A DNA stretch of 64,000 nt from assembly GCA_032173965.1 (NCBI GenBank), contig CM063288.1, positions 21,177,501-21,241,500 of the forward strand. The letters run 5' to 3'. This document shows positions 44,701 through 51,500 of the stretch, piece after piece. This DNA is from Sitta carolinensis (Eukaryota; Chordata; Aves; Passeriformes; Sittidae). Within the stretch, counting starts at the first letter, position 1. Each line of letters begins with the position of its first letter. The notes beneath the pieces were generated by a model that worked only from the letters and a program-made list of their open reading frames with translations, ran no database searches and was not told the origin of the DNA. A program made the position numbers and the translations under genes.

Positions 44701-47505
44701 ACAAACGCAAAGGACCAGAAAGAAAGAACCTTTATCGCACTGAATCTTTTGTTCTTCTCTTTTTCACAAGGAATGTATTTCAGGGCCTTTAGTCCCACCC
44801 CTCTCTTTATTAAGGTCATCTTAATTAACTCCAGTGTCTAGTTCAGCTACTGTTAGGTATCTCCCTCAATTTATATTTAGTTTCCACCCAAAATATCTGA
44901 ATCATTCAAGAGATATGTTGTAGGAGTGTAAAAATTACCAGAATGCTATAACCTAACTCACAGAAGATATGTAGGAAGGGCCTATCTGCATGTATGGAAA
45001 GTAGTGAGTGAGCTTATATGCACTTAGTTTCTAACTAAGATTTTGGCTTCTCTTGAATTGCATTTGCTTTCCCTGAAAATCCTCTTATACATTAACACAA
45101 CAACATATTAATTTAATAGGAGTAAAGAAGTACCACATCAAAACAGCGTTGCCCATTTTGAACTGCCGGGAACCATTTGTCCTGCACCAGCATTCTAGTA
45201 TCCTGTCAGACCTACTGCTCATCCTAGCCAATTAACCCACCCCCAAGATGCACAATTCCAGCTGTACAACAAGAACATCCTTAGAGCGGGACATAGGAAA
45301 GCAAACAGTTATTTAAACATCATTTATTTTTCCATATGTTTATGTTCTTCAGCACCATATGCACCCAGTATTATGAAATAAATCTTAGAGGTATCAAGCA
45401 CTTTACAACATCTAGAAACATTTTTAAAAACATACTGCTTGAGCAAATAAATAGGTTTGGCAGAAAGGATGCTTGAAAGGGGTCAGAATCTTAATATATT
45501 TTCAAGCTCTGTCATTAGTCCACAACCTGCTGTATGACCTCAGACAGCTATTTTGCTTCAGCTTCCCTTTATGTAAAGTAGGCTGTAATATACAGATGAA
45601 AAATATTTAAAGTTTAACAAGTATTTAGAAACCTCTATCACTAACACTTTGACACTTATTAAAAGCTTGCCAAAGCCACCTCATCCACCAGTACAATGCT
45701 TTGCAGTTTTTCCTCCTATTCACAAAATCCTAACACCATACAAGGCTGTTGTACAGCAAGTTTAAAAAACAAGACTTGCTTTAAAAGAAGAAAAAGAAAA
45801 AGGTGGGGGTTGTTGTGCTATTTTGAAGATCTTTTTGTAAAAGGAAAAAAAAATAGAGGTAATATGTGCAATTTTCCAAGGGCTAAGGCCAAAAAATAAT
45901 TTCATCATGTCATTTTAGAAGATATTTTGGAACTCTCTTTTAATACACCCATATTTTTAGGTACCATTTATTTAGAAATGCATAATCTCTTTGAATTTTA
46001 TGAGCATCTGTCAACACGAGATTTAGCTAGACCAATTAAAGAACGCGAGTTTTCATTAGGCTTTTGTTATAGGGATTGTCAAACTAGCTTCAGCAAGAAT
46101 ACGTTTCTAGTCTGCAAGATCCATCTCATCACACCCGGACCCGAGGTCACCAAGGCTCCTTTCAGAGGCGACGGCGCATGAGAGATAAGGACAGAAAATG
46201 CTACGAGGAACCGCATGATAACTCTCCCCAGAAACACAGCGCGATACAGGAAGCAGCTTTCCACCACCGCGTTCGCTTCTAAACAGCCATTTTACTTCAC
46301 TACATCCTTCCCTACAGCCAGCCTTCATTTTGTGTTCCTGCCTGGCTGCGCGGTTGCAGGCTGACAGCCTGGCGCGGATACCGGGGGCACGCTCAGGTGG
46401 AGGTGAGATGCCTCCCAGCCTCTCCGGGTGCCGAGCGAGCCGTTCCGGTGCCAGGGTCGGGGGAGGGAGGCTTCCCGCCTCCCCCCGTTTTTGAAAGTAA
46501 ATGAAGGCACCGCTCCCAATGGCGGGGGAGGGGGGAGCTTGGCTCCCTCCTCCTCCCGGGAACCCGGCTCCTCCTGGAGAGGCAGGGGAGCCCGGGGACC
46601 CCTCTCCTGGCAGGTCGGCCCTGCTATCGTCCCTCCCCCCGGGCGGGCAGTGCCGTGTGTCCCGTCCCTCCCCCCGGGCGGGCGGGCTGGCTGTGCTGTC
46701 TCTCCCCCCGGCAGGCCGTGCGAGAGCGGCGGGGCGGGCACTCACCGCTCCGGCAGAGTGAGAGGCAGCGGCGGCGGCGGCGGCCTCATCCTCCTCCGGC
46801 GACGGCGGGCCGATCTTGCTGCAGGTGGCCGCCAGCAGAGCGAGCGGTGACGGCTGCGCGTCCTACCCACAATGGGCGGGTTCAGGGAGAGAAGGGGGGT
46901 GGCGGTTAGTGCGGGACAGCGACCGGGCTCCTCGCAGACGCGCACACAGGAAGCGGCGGCGGCGGCACCGGCTCCGCACCCGCTCGCAACATGTCACCCG
47001 GGGGAGGGGGGGAAGGGGCCCAGCCGGGCCTGCGCTCACCTGGGGGGCGGCCGCCCCGGCGGAGGCCGAGGCGGCGCCGTTGCCGTGCTGGAGATATTCG
47101 CTGTGGCTGCTGCTGTCCACGTCTAAGGCAGCCATTTCCTCTTGTTTCACGGGCTTCTCGGGAGCTGCGGGCACAGCGGGGAGGGGGAGGGGAGAGTCAC
47201 TGACGGGAGCGATCACCCCCCTCCCTCTCCCTCCCTCCCTTCCTCCCTCCCTCTCCCCCCCCCTAACCCCAGCGCTCCCCCCGCCCTCCCGCACGGAGCC
47301 CTCCTCCTCCTCCTCCTCCTCCTCCCCGTGCTGCTGCCCCTGCCCCTCTTCTCCCTCCTCCCCCTGCTCCTCCTGCTGCTGCTCTCAGTGCCGCTCTCGC
47401 CTCGCTCGCACACGGACGCGCCGGGGCCGGAGCGGGGACGCGCAGGGCCGGAGCAGGAGCGGGGAGCCCCCGGGGCGGCTCGGTCGGTGCGTACGTACCG
47501 GTCAT
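14408..47505 (-). CDS. SP3: SP3 transcription factor gene, seven coding exons (join of the exons listed separately)
   Basis: SP3 is a nuclear Sp/KLF factor that binds GC and GT boxes and activates or represses many promoters. Joined exons encode about 773 residues if one missing base near 36274 is counted. Seen in order: N-terminal [13 protein letters not shown]; an Sp box ([14 protein letters not shown]) near residue 88; two Gln/Ser/Thr-rich activation regions; a SUMO-acceptor type motif IKEE; a buttonhead box (CTCPNC); three C2H2 fingers; and the SP3 tail ending [10 protein letters not shown]. Finger contact residues are KHA, RER and RHK, as in Sp1/Sp3. The tail and the Gln-rich text separate it from SP1 and SP4. 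All splice sites are GT-AG and phases agree (0/1/2 checks done exon by exon). As written, the reading frame breaks in exon 4 (stop at 36268-36270). Given how strongly the rest is conserved, I regard the gene as functional and the break as a probable assembly error. Confidence 0.97.
14725..16565 (-). other. SP3 intron 6, 1.8 kb, containing an old CR1 fragment
   Basis: It separates fingers 1-2 from finger 3, with donor GTTTCC and acceptor TTGACAG. About 40 percent of it is a diverged CR1 copy lying in the same sense as SP3. Confidence 0.85.
15100..15830 (-). mobile_element. CR1 LINE fragment, old and diverged
   Basis: The plus strand reads as antisense CR1. It opens with a worn form of the 3' end (GGTAATTCAGGTTTGAAAGG, GACCTCTGAATGTCT) and continues through blocks recalling antisense CR1: GCAGTCTAACCAGAAGAGAGG, a segment ending TCATGTTCCACTTGTC, AGTAGAGCTGTTTCCAACC, and CCAGGTCAATGATAAAGAT. 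The sense strand is therefore the minus strand, the same as SP3. It carries many substitutions and small deletions and no intact frame. Recognition is from memory of the family; the edges are approximate. Confidence 0.7.
16566..16762 (-). CDS. SP3: SP3 coding exon 6 (zinc fingers 1 and 2)
   Basis: It encodes [10 protein letters not shown], then finger 1 (C-x4-C-x12-H-x3-H, contact residues K-H-A in KTSHLRA) and finger 2 (C-x4-C, contact residues R-E-R in RSDELQR), ending at THT. The acceptor is AAACAG, preceded in the transcript by a 21-base T run and a CT repeat. The donor is CACAG followed by GTTTCC. 197 bases, with phases matching exons 5 and 7. Relative to human, one Tyr is Phe (NWMFCGKR); all zinc ligands are intact. 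Confidence 0.97.
16763..16811 (-). promoter_or_regulatory. Extended polypyrimidine tract at the SP3 exon 6 acceptor
   Basis: Read on the coding strand: CTCTCTCT, eight to nine T, CTA, twenty-one T, AAACAG, then exon 6. The 21-base T run (plus-strand A at 16769-16789) ends only a few bases before the acceptor AG. It is a U2AF-type binding tract, and also a length-unstable homopolymer controlling the exon that carries two of three zinc fingers. Confidence 0.8.
16763..22725 (-). other. SP3 intron 5, 6.0 kb
   Basis: AT-rich intron. At its 3' end (low coordinates) is the long T-run polypyrimidine tract described separately. Nothing else is recognised. Confidence 0.8.
22726..22918 (-). CDS. SP3: SP3 coding exon 5 (inhibitory/SUMO domain and buttonhead box)
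   Basis: Acceptor TTCTCAG, donor GGAAG followed by GTATGG; 193 bases. It encodes [14 protein letters not shown] through [16 protein letters not shown] is the SUMO-acceptor type motif in the SP3 inhibitory domain, which silences transactivation in mammals; its Lys is kept here. CTCPNC is the Btd box found just before the zinc fingers in Sp factors. The exon begins with the last two bases of an Asp codon and ends with two bases of an Arg codon, both consistent with neighbouring exons. Confidence 0.96.
22919..35145 (-). other. SP3 intron 4, 12.2 kb
   Basis: The largest intron, AT-rich throughout. It holds an interrupted A-rich tract at 25777-25811 and an A16 run near 32639-32654. I recognise no CR1 copy, coding exon or RNA gene. 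Open frames at 26207-26482, 29372-29749 and 29618-29920 resemble no family known to me and overlap each other in opposite strands, so I treat them as chance. Confidence 0.75.
25777..25811 (+). repeat. Interrupted A-rich tract in SP3 intron 4
   Basis: Eighteen A, then G-separated A9 and A6 runs. It could be the tail of a decayed retroposon, but no recognisable body precedes it. Confidence 0.7.
35146..36510 (-). CDS. SP3: SP3 coding exon 4 (Gln/Ser/Thr-rich transactivation domains), carrying a one-base frameshift
   Basis: This is the big glutamine-rich exon, from TGDLASVQL (acceptor TTATTCAG) to GENAGSPA (donor CAG followed by GTATTT). It encodes residues 84-538 and both activation regions, with long stretches matching mammalian SP3 such as [17 protein letters not shown] and [18 protein letters not shown]. 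Its length is 1365 bases, where the flanking phases require a remainder of 1; one base is missing. After VQY (residue 162) the frame reads K-stop, whereas SP3 should continue Q-V-I-P-Q. One extra C in the transcript at 36274 (GG instead of G on the plus strand) restores the frame. In-frame Met codons at 35926-35924 (MTAGINADG) and 35875-35873 (MDSSD) match the two known internal starts of the short SP3 isoforms. Confidence 0.95.
36701..37110. mobile_element. Possible remnant of a hAT/Charlie-type DNA transposon
   Basis: CAGGGGAGCCAGCCTGTGGG followed by GTGCCACACG and ATGTAAAATGCAGCTC resembles the worn terminal repeat of vertebrate hAT-Charlie elements, whose ends read like CAGGGGTC...CCAACCTGTGG...GAGCCACATG...GCTC. 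I could not find the opposite terminal repeat or a target-site duplication, so the right edge is a guess based on a local rise in GC. Confidence 0.3.
38143..38205 (+). mobile_element. Short CR1 3'-end fragment
   Basis: GTTTGACTCAGTGATCCTTG then GGATCCTTTCCAGCTCAAAA and TATTTTGTGGTTCA match the CR1 3' tail (TTGGACTCGATGATCCT...CCTTCCAACTC...TTCTATGATTC) in plus orientation, with substitutions. No longer CR1 body is recognisable upstream. Confidence 0.55.
41376..41880 (+). mobile_element. CR1 LINE, 3' part with internal deletion
   Basis: Plus-sense CR1. The first part recalls the reverse-transcriptase coding text: GGTCAGTCAGCCTCAACTTG, GGAAGGCAATGGAGCAAAT, and CAGGCTTTTGACTCTGTCCC, the last corresponding to the conserved KAFDTVSH motif. 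At about 41660 this jumps straight to 3'-end text (ACTGGAACACACTGCCCAGA, TGGAGTCTCTATCCTTGGAG), so the region between is deleted. The frame is broken throughout and no protein can be made. Confidence 0.75.
44024..44110 (-). mobile_element. CR1 3'-end fragment
   Basis: The plus strand reads CAGAATCACAGGATAATTTC, GGAAAGGACCTCTGAAGGTC, ACCTGGTCCAACCCCTGGG, CTCAAAGCAGGACCAACTAG, the antisense of the CR1 3' end. It is the sort of short 5'-truncated copy common in bird introns. Sense strand is minus, same as SP3. Confidence 0.85.
46628..46683 (+). repeat. Perfect 21-base direct repeat containing GC boxes, start of SP3 intron 3
   Basis: Copies at 46628-46648 and 46663-46683 are identical. Each is CGTCCCTCC, a C run, then GGGCGGGC, so each carries a GC box, the target of SP1/SP3. 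A third, degenerate copy lies near 46695-46716. They are 63-118 bases inside intron 3, still within the CpG island. Confidence 0.75.
46746..46862 (-). CDS. SP3: SP3 coding exon 3 (Sp box)
   Basis: It encodes 39 residues, starting [20 protein letters not shown] and ending in an Ala tract with SHSAGA. The Sp box ([14 protein letters not shown]) is a family signature near the N-terminus of Sp1-4. I chose the acceptor GGGTAG at 46864-46863 because it yields D-A-Q-P-S-P, aligning with human DTQPSP. A second AG nine bases further in (after GACGCGCAG) would give a form lacking Asp-Ala-Gln. The donor is GCG followed by GTGAGT. Phase 0 at both ends. Confidence 0.9.
46863..47039 (-). other. SP3 intron 2, 177 bases
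   Basis: A short GC-rich intron between exons 2 and 3, with donor GTGAGC and acceptor GGGTAG. The upstream pyrimidine tract is modest (CCCCCCTTCTCTCCCTG in the transcript). Nothing else is recognised. Confidence 0.75.
47040..47164 (-). CDS. SP3: SP3 coding exon 2 (N-terminal acidic/alanine-rich segment)
   Basis: The acceptor is CCCGCAG before CTCCCGAGAAG and the donor is CAG followed by GTGAGC. It encodes residues 3-44, beginning [18 protein letters not shown], matching the mammalian N-terminus. A Ser/Ala-rich run follows, shorter than the human Gly/Gln/Ala repeats. Met13 lies in EEMAAL and corresponds to the second long-isoform start known in mammalian SP3 (position 37 of the coding sequence). 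It lies in the CpG island between two very short introns (334 and 177 bases). Confidence 0.92.
47165..47498 (-). other. SP3 intron 1, 334 bases, pyrimidine-rich on the plus strand
   Basis: This very short intron has GT-AG ends. Between 47218 and 47375 the plus strand is CCCTCC/TCC-repeat-rich, so the transcript is a long purine tract of GGA and GGGA blocks with G-quadruplex potential. No coding signal is seen. Confidence 0.8.
47499..47505 (-). CDS. SP3: SP3 coding exon 1 (start codon, 7 coding bases)
   Basis: This exon carries ATG ACC G, then the donor GTACGTAC at 47498. The split codon joins exon 2 to give Met-Thr-Ala-Pro-Glu-Lys, the known SP3 N-terminus. The start context is CACACC before ATG and A after it, so the -3 position is A. 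The rest of the exon is 5' UTR running to higher coordinates; its 5' end cannot be placed from sequence. This is the start for the longest isoform. Confidence 0.85.
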
Positions 47506-47523
47506 GGTGTGAGTGCGAGCGGC

Positions 47524-47576
47524 CGGCTGGCTGGCTGGCTGGCTGGGCGGGAGGCAGGCAGGCTGGCTGGCTGGCT
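47524..47576 (+). repeat. GGCT/GGCA tetranucleotide repeat in the SP3 5' UTR
   Basis: A run of GGCT units with a GGGCGGGAGGCAGGCA interruption lies between the upstream ORF and the SP3 start codon. In the transcript it reads as CCAG/TGCC-type repeats. Such tracts vary in length, so the uORF-to-ATG spacing is likely variable. Confidence 0.8.
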
Positions 47577-47601
47577 CGCACACAGGCCCTGCTGGCTGGG
47601 G

Positions 47602-47625
47602 CTAGGCGGTTGCCGCCGGGGACAT
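47602..47625 (-). promoter_or_regulatory. Short upstream ORF in the SP3 5' leader (7 codons)
   Basis: On the minus strand an ATG at 47625-47623 opens seven codons (M-S-P-A-A-T-A) and stops at TAG. It spans -120 to -97 relative to the SP3 ATG and is the only ATG in the 120 bases before it. Mammalian SP3 is reported to have a small upstream ORF at -47 to -18 that controls use of the two long-isoform starts. Equivalence is inferred from position; it is a leader element only if transcription starts upstream of 47625. Confidence 0.5.
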
Positions 47626-47806
47626 GCTTATTGTGCTCACGGCGGGCTGAAGCGGCGGCGGCGGCCCGAGCCTACTCCGGGTTTTTTTTCCTATTTTGAT
47701 TGACGGTGCGGGAAAGCCGAAAGGTGGGGCTTGCCGCGGGAGAGGGGGCCCGGCCGACACCGCCGCCCGCCCGCCCGCCTGCCAGCCCGGAACTCCCGCC
47801 TACGCC

Positions 47807-47821
47807 CGCGCGCGCGCGCGC
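47807..47821 (+). repeat. Alternating CG tract, 15 bases
   Basis: An uninterrupted CGCG... tract sits five bases from the CCAAT box in the SP3 promoter. Alternating C-G is the classic Z-DNA-forming sequence; that it does so here is inference. Confidence 0.75.
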
Positions 47822-47825
47822 TCTC

Positions 47826-47830
47826 ATTGG
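47826..47830 (-). promoter_or_regulatory. Inverted CCAAT box (NF-Y type) upstream of SP3
   Basis: The plus strand reads CTCATTGGCTG, which is CCAAT within AGCCAATGAG on the coding strand, a good NF-Y core. It lies about 320 bases upstream of the SP3 start codon and directly beside an alternating CG tract. The position suits a proximal promoter element, but the transcription start is not known. Confidence 0.5.
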
Positions 47831-48560
47831 CTGCGCCGCGCCGCCGCCGCCGCTCGCACGGGCCGCCCGGGCTGCCAGTCACCCGCCGGGGGCGGGGGGG
47901 GCGCCCCATGCCGGGGCGGCTTCCTGTTTGCCAGGGCTAGTGCGGGGAACAATGAGCGGGACCCGCCGGGAGCCCGCGGCCCGCGCCGGCCCGGGACACG
48001 CCGGCCCGGGAGGCGGCCCCGCCGCCGCGCTCCCCTGACACCGCGGGGCCTGCCCGCCCGCAGGGGCCAGCGCATAGGCACAGCTGCGCGGCGGTGGCGC
48101 TATCCCTCCAGCCCCCCCCGCGCCCCCGCCACTGTTGTGCCCGGGGGGCGCCGGGCCAGGGCTGCGATCTTTCGAAGTCTCCCCGCCGGGGCTGTCACTC
48201 ACGGCTGGCGACAGCCGTGGCTCCGGGGCGGCGGCCGAGCAGCGCCCGGGCCGACAGGCAGCGCCGCCGCGCTTTGTCCCTCCGGCGCTAAGATGTCGGT
48301 GCGCCGTGCCCGGCGGAGCCGGCCCGCCCGGCGGGCGCTGCCGCTGGCCGCCCCTGCGGGACCGGGCGCCCGGGTCAGCGCCGGCCGCGGCCCGGGAGAG
48401 CGCCCGCCTCAGCGCGGCGACCCCGCCGTGCCAGCGTTGCATAAGCGCTGTGGCGGGCTGGCACCTGCCTGACCCGGGCGGGGGAACCCAAAGGCTCCAC
48501 TGTCTCTAAAGCAGAATTAAACCCGTCCAGGATAAGGCCGCGAGTTAGCTTTTAACGCGA

Positions 48561-51500
48561 CACGTCCTCCCAGCGGGAGAACCTGCCCTGAGCTGGGCAC
48601 CTGAGCATTTTTGCCAGCAGGCTTTGTTTTCATCATGTTAAGGAGAATTAATAAGATTCCCCGCAACGTCAGTTTGCTGGTCTGTGTCTCATGTTACGCA
48701 ACACAAAGGAAGCTGGGAGCTCTGGGGTTGTTAAACTAAGGCAGGAAATATGTTTAAAACGTTACATAAGTATATGATGATACAGGAATGATTATTAGTG
48801 GGGCCTGTTTCTCTGTAACACCACTCAGCTTGTGAAGGGTTCCTGTAAAGGGGAACAATTTGGGCTTGGCCTTCCGTCACATCTGAGTGCATGTGCCAGG
48901 TCATAGGACTGTGTGTGGGTCGAGGCACTAATTTTGACCTTTAGCTTGCAAATCTCCGGAAGAAAGTCTTTTTTTATGGTTACCCTTAGTGTGGTGTTCC
49001 AAGGAGTCTGAATGAGGCCAAAAAACGTCAAACCCACTTTCCTGTTACAATCTTTAATGTAATTAGAATTGAGGATTGACTAGGAGATACAGTGAGCACA
49101 GTCTCACGTGGCCACAGTTGGGCTGAGTATGTGGAGTCCCAGGCTCCTGAGACAAACTCACGGCAAAGTTAATAACTAGGAAACCCAGAAGCACTGTCAG
49201 GATTTTCAACAGCCTCTCTGAGAAGAGAATAAACAGTGCTTTTTAATCAGTCCCAGTGTTAGGACCTTGCAGTAACTGCCCAAGCTTAACTTAGAAACTA
49301 TTACAGAACAGGAAAAACCATACTCAGAAAATGTGGATTCAATATCAGGATGTTATGATAGACAAAGATTACAGTATTTCACTGTCAGTGGAAGATTGTT
49401 CTTACCGTGTGATGTGTAGTCTTATTTCTAACCAATTTACTTTTGCTAGTATGTCCAGAGAACCTTCAGGTGACTTAACAGTAAGTTGTAAATTAATCCC
49501 TAATCTTTTTTGTCACAATTCGTTTTTTTCAAGGTATTTAAAAGAACATAAAGAACCAAACCCGTCTCTTTGTTAAATGTCTGTATTTGTTTACATAGTC
49601 TCTTGTAATTCTACTTTAGAATCAATTGTTGGCAAGGTAAATAACACAGCCACAAAAAGAAGGTTTTTTTGCAATTTGTATTTTTTTATTTTAATAAGCA
49701 AAAGTTGTAACTAGGAACAGAAGTCAGGGGTTTTTTTTAAACAGTGTCAGAAATAATTTTTAGCCAGTGAAAGCTAATATACACAGCTTTCAAAAATGCA
49801 TGAGTGTACATACATATGGACATTTCTGAAAAAAAAATGAAAATTCAAAAATACTGACTATTGGAGTATTTAAAAAAAAAAAAAAGACTTCTACAGCTAG
49901 TATAGAACTTAAGAGTTTGTTTGGCAATATCAGAAGTTGCTAGTGAAATGTATGAGAGTCTGTCATCCTGGAACCAGAGCTAATACTGATTACTTTAGAC
50001 TTTCAGTAACAAAGCTGTTACTTTAAGACTGATGTGTAAGAGAAATAACTCCTGCTAAGATGCTGTGGCGGGGAAAATTATATTGAAAAACTGTCCCTTG
50101 CTATTTAGCAGGGTATTGCCCAATACTGTAAATGGCATTTTGCTTTAGGAAGATCATGTTGTCTAAGATTTAATCTAAATAGGAAAGTTGTTCTTTCTTC
50201 TGCAGCTGGGTGGGTGCATGTTGAGAGCTGTGTGACTTAAGGGGGATATTGTCAATAGAACAGTTTACCTACATGATCTGATTGCAGGCTTGGGACATAA
50301 CTGCAGTGCTTTAAGACAGAAAGATTTGAAATACCAATAAAAGAGTTTTTCAGTGCAATAAAACTGAGATGTAATCAGGCTTGACACTAGCAGAGAACCA
50401 TCTATTTCTGGTCAAGTATCTAAAATTAGGGGGGACACTGTTATGATATATTAAATTCAGATAACGAACTAAACCAGAATATTCATAGGCTATTTAAAAA
50501 GTAGACAGAAAAATCAAGATAAGTTACAAACATTGCAAAAAAAGATAGGCTCATATGAAAAACAGGTGTAAAGAGACTCAGAATTCTTAAATAGAAACTG
50601 CTTGGTAATAGAAATCACGTGTGTCTGTTTTCCACTTCCCAGCAGAGATTAAGAACACATGAAAAGAAAAGAAATTTTAAAAGAAAATGAGAAAAGACAT
50701 TATTTGTAGGTTTTTTTGCTTATCAACATACTGGCATTAAGATGCTCATTAGAAAAATCCTGGATACTTGAGGGAGATACAGTATCAGAACTGTACATCC
50801 AAGTTCCCGTAGGTGCTGGTTTAACTGGAGTTAGACTGGGGCAGTATCCCCACTCTGAGCTCCATGCCCAACTAGAGGAGCTGTTGTTTTCTCTTTCTTG
50901 AGCTTTCCCACCAGATGTACTGTATCCAGATGTGAGCTGAATAAACTAACCATGACCAGTTTATTCTTAAAGAGCTTGCCTCTTTAAGACCTTTCCTCCT
51001 GCTTCTAGGCAGTTCCTGGTTAACTGCAAGTCCTGGGATGAATTCTAAATCAATTTGTCAAAAATGGTGTGTTGTGATTTGAGCTGTGTAGATACAGAGA
51101 AAGTAATACTGCTCTATAAATAATAATACCTCTACCTAATATGAAAATGCAGCAGTTTCAGAACTGACATCAGCCTTTGGGGTAAGTAGCAAAATAATAT
51201 GGGAGAGGAAACAATGTCTCCCCACTTCTGATGAAACTTGAGAGAAGGTTTTGACTGATGAAACAAGATGCACTTGGAAAGAATGCTAAAACTCAATACC
51301 TACCCTGTATTTCAGTTGTAAGGTCAATGCTGTATTTGTCCACTGTAACTTATATCTCATTGGTTTAAGTCTTGAAGCTCAATCTCAGTGTCAGTTCACT
51401 ACAAACTCAGAAGGAAGTTCATTTTCTTAAAACAACTTCCATACAGCACAGTGTCTGCTGTACTTGGAAATAGCTTTTCTGTCTTTATAGTCCTTTGAAA

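Larger units (their letters stand above)
36511..46745 (-). other. SP3 intron 3, 10.2 kb
   Basis: It contains the left arm of the CpG island (about 46.33-46.75 kb), three CR1 pieces listed separately (38.15, 41.4-41.9 and 44.03 kb), and a possible hAT-type remnant (36.7 kb). The rest is AT-rich unique-looking DNA. Short open frames scattered through it lack splice context or conserved motifs, and I call none as genes. Confidence 0.8.
46330..48560 (-). promoter_or_regulatory. CpG-island promoter of SP3
   Basis: About 2.2 kb of very GC- and CpG-rich sequence surrounds SP3 exons 1-3 in an otherwise AT-rich window. It holds many GGGCGG-type GC boxes, an inverted CCAAT box, an E2F-like GCGGGAAA at 47708-47715, and no obvious TATA box near exon 1. 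SP3 promoters in mammals are likewise TATA-less CpG islands. Such islands often fire in both directions, but I see no coding exon for a divergent plus-strand gene. Confidence 0.85.

Noticed and set aside
14408..47505. Identification as SP1 or SP4 instead of SP3
   Set aside because: The C-terminal tail, the [14 protein letters not shown]-terminus, the IKEE motif context and the Gln-rich text match SP3 specifically.
46107..48509. Long open frames on both strands in the CpG island (up to 295 codons)
   Set aside because: Arg/Pro/Ala/Gly-rich frames are expected in CpG-dense DNA with few A/T stops. They overlap in all frames; only the SP3 exons within them match a known protein.
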